From contig JAHFKB010000022.1 of the NCBI GenBank assembly GCA_023245565.1, forward strand, positions 1-15,932: a stretch of 15,932 nt of DNA. Reading direction: 5' to 3'. This DNA comes from an archaeon (lineage in GTDB: Archaea > Nanobdellota > Nanobdellia > SCGC-AAA011-G17 > GW2011-AR18). The notes under the pieces were generated by a model. That model saw nothing but the letters and a program-made list of their open reading frames with translations. It was not told the origin of the DNA and did not search any database. The position numbers and the translations under genes are program-made. Shown in pieces: positions 14,198 through 15,932 of the stretch. Each line of letters opens with the position of its first letter. Within the stretch, counting starts at the first letter, position 1.

Positions 14198-14620
14198 TTA
14201 TGACTGTAAAGCAATAAATTCTAAGAATCTAATTTTTCTTTGTTCATAAACATATCTAGAAATATGATAAGGTTCTACTAAATCTAAACTTTCTTTTAAT
14301 ACTAAAATAGGATTAACTCCTTCTGTTAATTTCTCAAAATAAAAATCTTGAACTTTTGTATTAGGAGAAAAATTCTTAACTAATGGATGAAATTCTAAAG
14401 GATTAGGATATAGAACAGCAGTTCTAGCAGAAAATAAACCATCTAAACCCCTATCAAGCAAATCACCATATAAAAAGATTTCAGAAGTACAATATTCACT
14501 AATGCTACTTTGAAAAGCTTCCCTTACTTCATCATTCATTCCAATGACTATTGGATGCAATTTATTAGCAAGACGACTACGAGAAGTTCTATATAATTCT
14601 ACAGTATCAATAACTTTCAT
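14198..14620 (-). CDS. Unrecognised small protein
   Basis: 140 aa; no family recognised. It is soluble, with a mixed helix/strand pattern, no signal and no membrane segment, one cysteine (C44), and relatively little lysine for this genome (more Leu, Arg and Asp). A GDLLDRGLDGLFSARTAVLYPNPLEFHP stretch (residues 52-79, given by position) is its most distinctive feature. A TATA-like AATATTAATAAAT at 14641-14653 lies about 26 nt before the ATG and overlaps the end of the methyltransferase gene, which ends 34 bases upstream; transcription may be separate or shared. The stop is immediately adjacent to the convergent stop at 14195-14197. Confidence 0.6.
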   Translation of the reverse strand: MKVIDTVELYRTSRSRLANKLHPIVIGMNDEVREAFQSSISEYCTSEIFLYGDLLDRGLDGLFSARTAVLYPNPLEFHPLVKNFSPNTKVQDFYFEKLTEGVNPILVLKESLDLVEPYHISRYVYEQRKIRFLEFIALQS

Positions 14621-14654
14621 AAAAAAATTAAAAATAAACTATTTATTAATATTT

Positions 14655-15398
14655 CTACTTTTTAACTATATAAAAAATTTCATTATAATCTTCATAAATT
14701 TCAAAATCAAACCCTAATCTTTTAATCATAATCTCAAACCAACCCCTTCTAGGATAATTCATTTTTCTTCCTTTTATATCAACAGTAGAAAAACTAACAA
14801 TAATATAATCAGCTTTAACAGATTTAATTAAATGCTCAGCTAGTAAATGCCCTTTATTTTCTAAACTCTCTAAGATTTTAAACATAAAACAAATATCAAC
14901 TCTAGAAAAATTATTAAAAGTTCTTAAATCTGCTTTTACTACTTCTCCTTTAATTCCATTTTGTTTAAAATAATTTCTAAGCTTATCACAATCATAATCT
15001 GTTAATTCTACACAAACAAAATAAACATTTTTTCCAATATAACTATAAGTTAAAGGATTTAATCCGCAGCCTAAATCTAAAACTATCTTAGGTTCTCCAG
15101 TAATACTAAATATATGATCATAAACTCTTTGATAAATCTCTAATCTTTCTTTTGTAGATTTATGAGATTTTAAATCTAATTTATTTCCAGTCCAAAATTG
15201 TGCATAAGATTTATTTAATTCATTTCTAACATTCTTAATGATAATTTCTAAATCCTTTTTCTTTAATTTTCCTTCTAAGTATTTTTTATTTAATTTAAAA
15301 TTAGTTTTAAAAAAATTATTAATAAATCCCTTAACAAATTCATCATCCAATTTATCTAAAGGTTTCTTAGATTTTATTTTTTTTATAATTTCTTCCAT
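14655..15398 (-). CDS. ArmA/RmtB-like (FmrO family) 16S rRNA methyltransferase homologue
   Basis: 247 aa. The sequence follows the m7G1405 16S rRNA methyltransferases nearly throughout: an N-terminal helical domain (residues 15-75), HKSTKERL at 79-86 (HASTKERL in RmtB as I recall it), YDHIFS at 93-98, the SAM-binding VLDLGCGLNPL at 106-116, MFKILESLE at 172-180, then SFSTVDIKGRKM at 202-213 (SFPTRSLGGRGKGM in RmtB) and WFE at 220-222, ending IFYIVKK. Known members use SAM to methylate N7 of G1405 in the decoding site of the 30S subunit and give high aminoglycoside resistance; the archaeal target is untested. I chose the ATG at 15398: the frame is open to 15530, but that part overlies the SRP RNA. 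It lies 11 bases behind that RNA, so read-through from the RNA promoter may supply its mRNA. Confidence 0.85.
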   Translation of the reverse strand: MEEIIKKIKSKKPLDKLDDEFVKGFINNFFKTNFKLNKKYLEGKLKKKDLEIIIKNVRNELNKSYAQFWTGNKLDLKSHKSTKERLEIYQRVYDHIFSITGEPKIVLDLGCGLNPLTYSYIGKNVYFVCVELTDYDCDKLRNYFKQNGIKGEVVKADLRTFNNFSRVDICFMFKILESLENKGHLLAEHLIKSVKADYIIVSFSTVDIKGRKMNYPRRGWFEIMIKRLGFDFEIYEDYNEIFYIVKK

Positions 15399-15409
15399 AT
15401 TAAAAATAT

Positions 15410-15674
15410 GCAGGCACCTAAAGGTGGATACTAAAATCAATTTAGGTTGACCCCAGCCTTTCCTCAAATCCGCTACCCTAAAAGCATTAAAATAATCACT
15501 TAGTGCTGCTTCATTCCTGACCTGACACATTTCATGTTTACTTCAACCAATTAGGACAGATTCTCAACGTAGTTGCTAAGACCTAAATCAATAGCAATAC
15601 CGCCCTTTAAGCATCAACTACACCTAACGTCCGTTTGTGTTTACAGAGTAGGACGAGCTCTCCAGTCTGCCTGC
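15410..15674 (-). ncRNA. ffs: Signal recognition particle RNA (7S RNA)
   Basis: About 265 nt. The ends pair perfectly (GCAGGCA at 15674-15668 with TGCCTGC at 15416-15410), giving archaeal helix 1. In RNA sense, CTGTAAAC near 15645-15638 is the conserved UGUAA-type motif of the Alu domain; ATTTAGGT pairs with ACCTAAAT as part of helix 5; and GTGTCAGGTC-AGGAATGAAGCAGC at about 15526-15503 is the helix 8 SRP54-binding site with a GGAA tetraloop closed by TCA/TGA and the GTCAGG...GAAGCAGC asymmetric loop. With SRP54 and SRP19 the RNA directs nascent membrane and secreted proteins to the translocon. TTTAAA at 15695-15704 lies about 26 nt upstream of the 5' end. A short TATTTTT follows the 3' end. 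Confidence 0.95.
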
Positions 15675-15694
15675 AATTACATTAATAAAACAAA

Positions 15695-15704
15695 CAATTT
15701 AAAG
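15695..15704 (-). promoter_or_regulatory. TATA box of the SRP RNA
   Basis: CTTTAAATTG on the minus strand, centred about 26 nt upstream of the 5' base of the paired SRP RNA end at 15674, the expected distance for TBP/TFB-directed initiation. Confidence 0.6.
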
Positions 15705-15717
15705 CTTTTTATTAACG

Positions 15718-15736
15718 TTCTGAAAGATTTTCGGAA
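15718..15736. other. Short perfect-stem hairpin upstream of the RelE-like gene
   Basis: TTCTGAAA pairs with TTTCGGAA (one G-T) around a GAT loop, an 8-bp stem in the 105-base gap between the SRP RNA and the toxin-like gene. It may be an operator-like palindrome or chance; there is no T-run directly after it to make it a terminator. Confidence 0.25.
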
Positions 15737-15779
15737 AATTCTAGTAAAGCAATTTTAAAAATAAAACAAACATAAGATA

Positions 15780-15932
15780 ATGTTTAAAGTCATAAAGACA
15801 GAAACCTATGAAAAAGAAATAAATAAATGGACAAAAGCAGACCAAGAATCAGCTCAAAAAATTTCAGAAAAATTGATATTAAACCCTTTCATTGGAGATT
15901 GCTTAACATATCAATTCCTAAGAGAAAAAAGA
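15780..15932 (+). CDS. RelE/ParE-superfamily toxin-like protein, N-terminal part (runs off right edge)
   Basis: 51 codons from the ATG at 15780 to the window end, open throughout. The pattern matches archaeal RelE-type proteins: a short first strand (MFKVIKTETY), two charged helices (EKEINKWTKAD, then ESAQKISEKLILNPF), the NPFIGD turn and the start of the beta sheet (LTYQFLREKR). Known members are ribosome-dependent mRNA interferases paired with an antitoxin; no antitoxin gene is visible upstream, so it would lie downstream outside the window or be absent. A TTTTAAAAAT stretch at about 15752-15761 lies roughly 23 nt before the ATG and may be its TATA box. The catalytic C-terminal residues are outside the window, so activity cannot be judged. 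Confidence 0.65.
   Translation, partial: MFKVIKTETYEKEINKWTKADQESAQKISEKLILNPFIGDCLTYQFLREKR

Noticed and set aside
15399..15530. N-terminal 44-residue extension of the methyltransferase reading frame
   Set aside because: It is the translated helix 8 and 3' arm of the SRP RNA; homologues start near the ATG at 15398.
15573..15758. 61-aa plus-strand open frame
   Set aside because: Antisense to the 5' part of the SRP RNA; no coding features.
1..15932. CRISPR array, insertion sequence, prophage or integration site
   Set aside because: No regularly spaced direct repeats, no transposase or integrase frame and no tRNA with flanking duplication were seen.

Overview
The window looks like a piece of an archaeal genome, most likely a small-genome DPANN lineage (Woesearchaeota/Pacearchaeota-like; the phylum is an inference). 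It carries archaeal-type DnaG primase, RNA polymerase subunit Rpo3 with an Fe-S site, ribosomal proteins L10e and L35Ae, and an archaeal SRP RNA. TATA boxes lie 24-30 nt upstream of many start codons, implying leaderless mRNAs, and a minority of genes instead use a strong GGAGG/GAGGTG ribosome binding site. The DNA is very AT-rich, codons favour A/T, and spacers are mostly under 120 bases. No insertion sequence, prophage, CRISPR array or tRNA was seen.

Layout, left to right. 1-1597 (minus): the N-terminal part of a thioredoxin reductase, a glutaredoxin-like thiol protein, and a diacylglycerol-kinase-fold lipid kinase. 1677-5800: an information-processing block in which two paralogous nucleotidyltransferase/HEPN-like proteins (608 aa on minus, 286 aa on plus) flank an FHA-fold protein and Rpo3. 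5805-6735 (minus): a 39-aa zinc ribbon followed by an unrecognised helical protein whose Shine-Dalgarno sits on the zinc-ribbon stop region. 6849-7975 (plus): a two-helix membrane protein overlapping a membrane-anchored 3D-domain (MltA/YocH-like) protein. 7972-10353 (minus): PEP synthase. 10432-12053 (minus): an unrecognised protein, L10e and L35Ae. 12054-12394: a spacer with a likely H/ACA guide RNA. 12395-14197 (plus): DnaG and an exported six-cysteine protein. 14198-15674 (minus): an unrecognised small protein, a methyltransferase closely resembling the ArmA/RmtB 16S rRNA m7G1405 family, and the SRP RNA. 15780-end (plus): the start of a RelE-like toxin.

Taken together this is mostly housekeeping: transcription (Rpo3), translation (L10e, L35Ae), primase/exosome (DnaG), protein targeting (SRP RNA), gluconeogenesis (PEP synthase) and thiol redox. 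The points most worth a second look are the ArmA/RmtB-like methyltransferase 11 nt behind the SRP RNA, the candidate H/ACA RNA, the long nucleotidyltransferase that seems to carry a catalytically dead copy ahead of a live one, the 3D-domain protein in an archaeon, and the FHA-fold protein that appears to lack the usual phosphothreonine contacts. All assignments come from reading the sequence; no database search was run.
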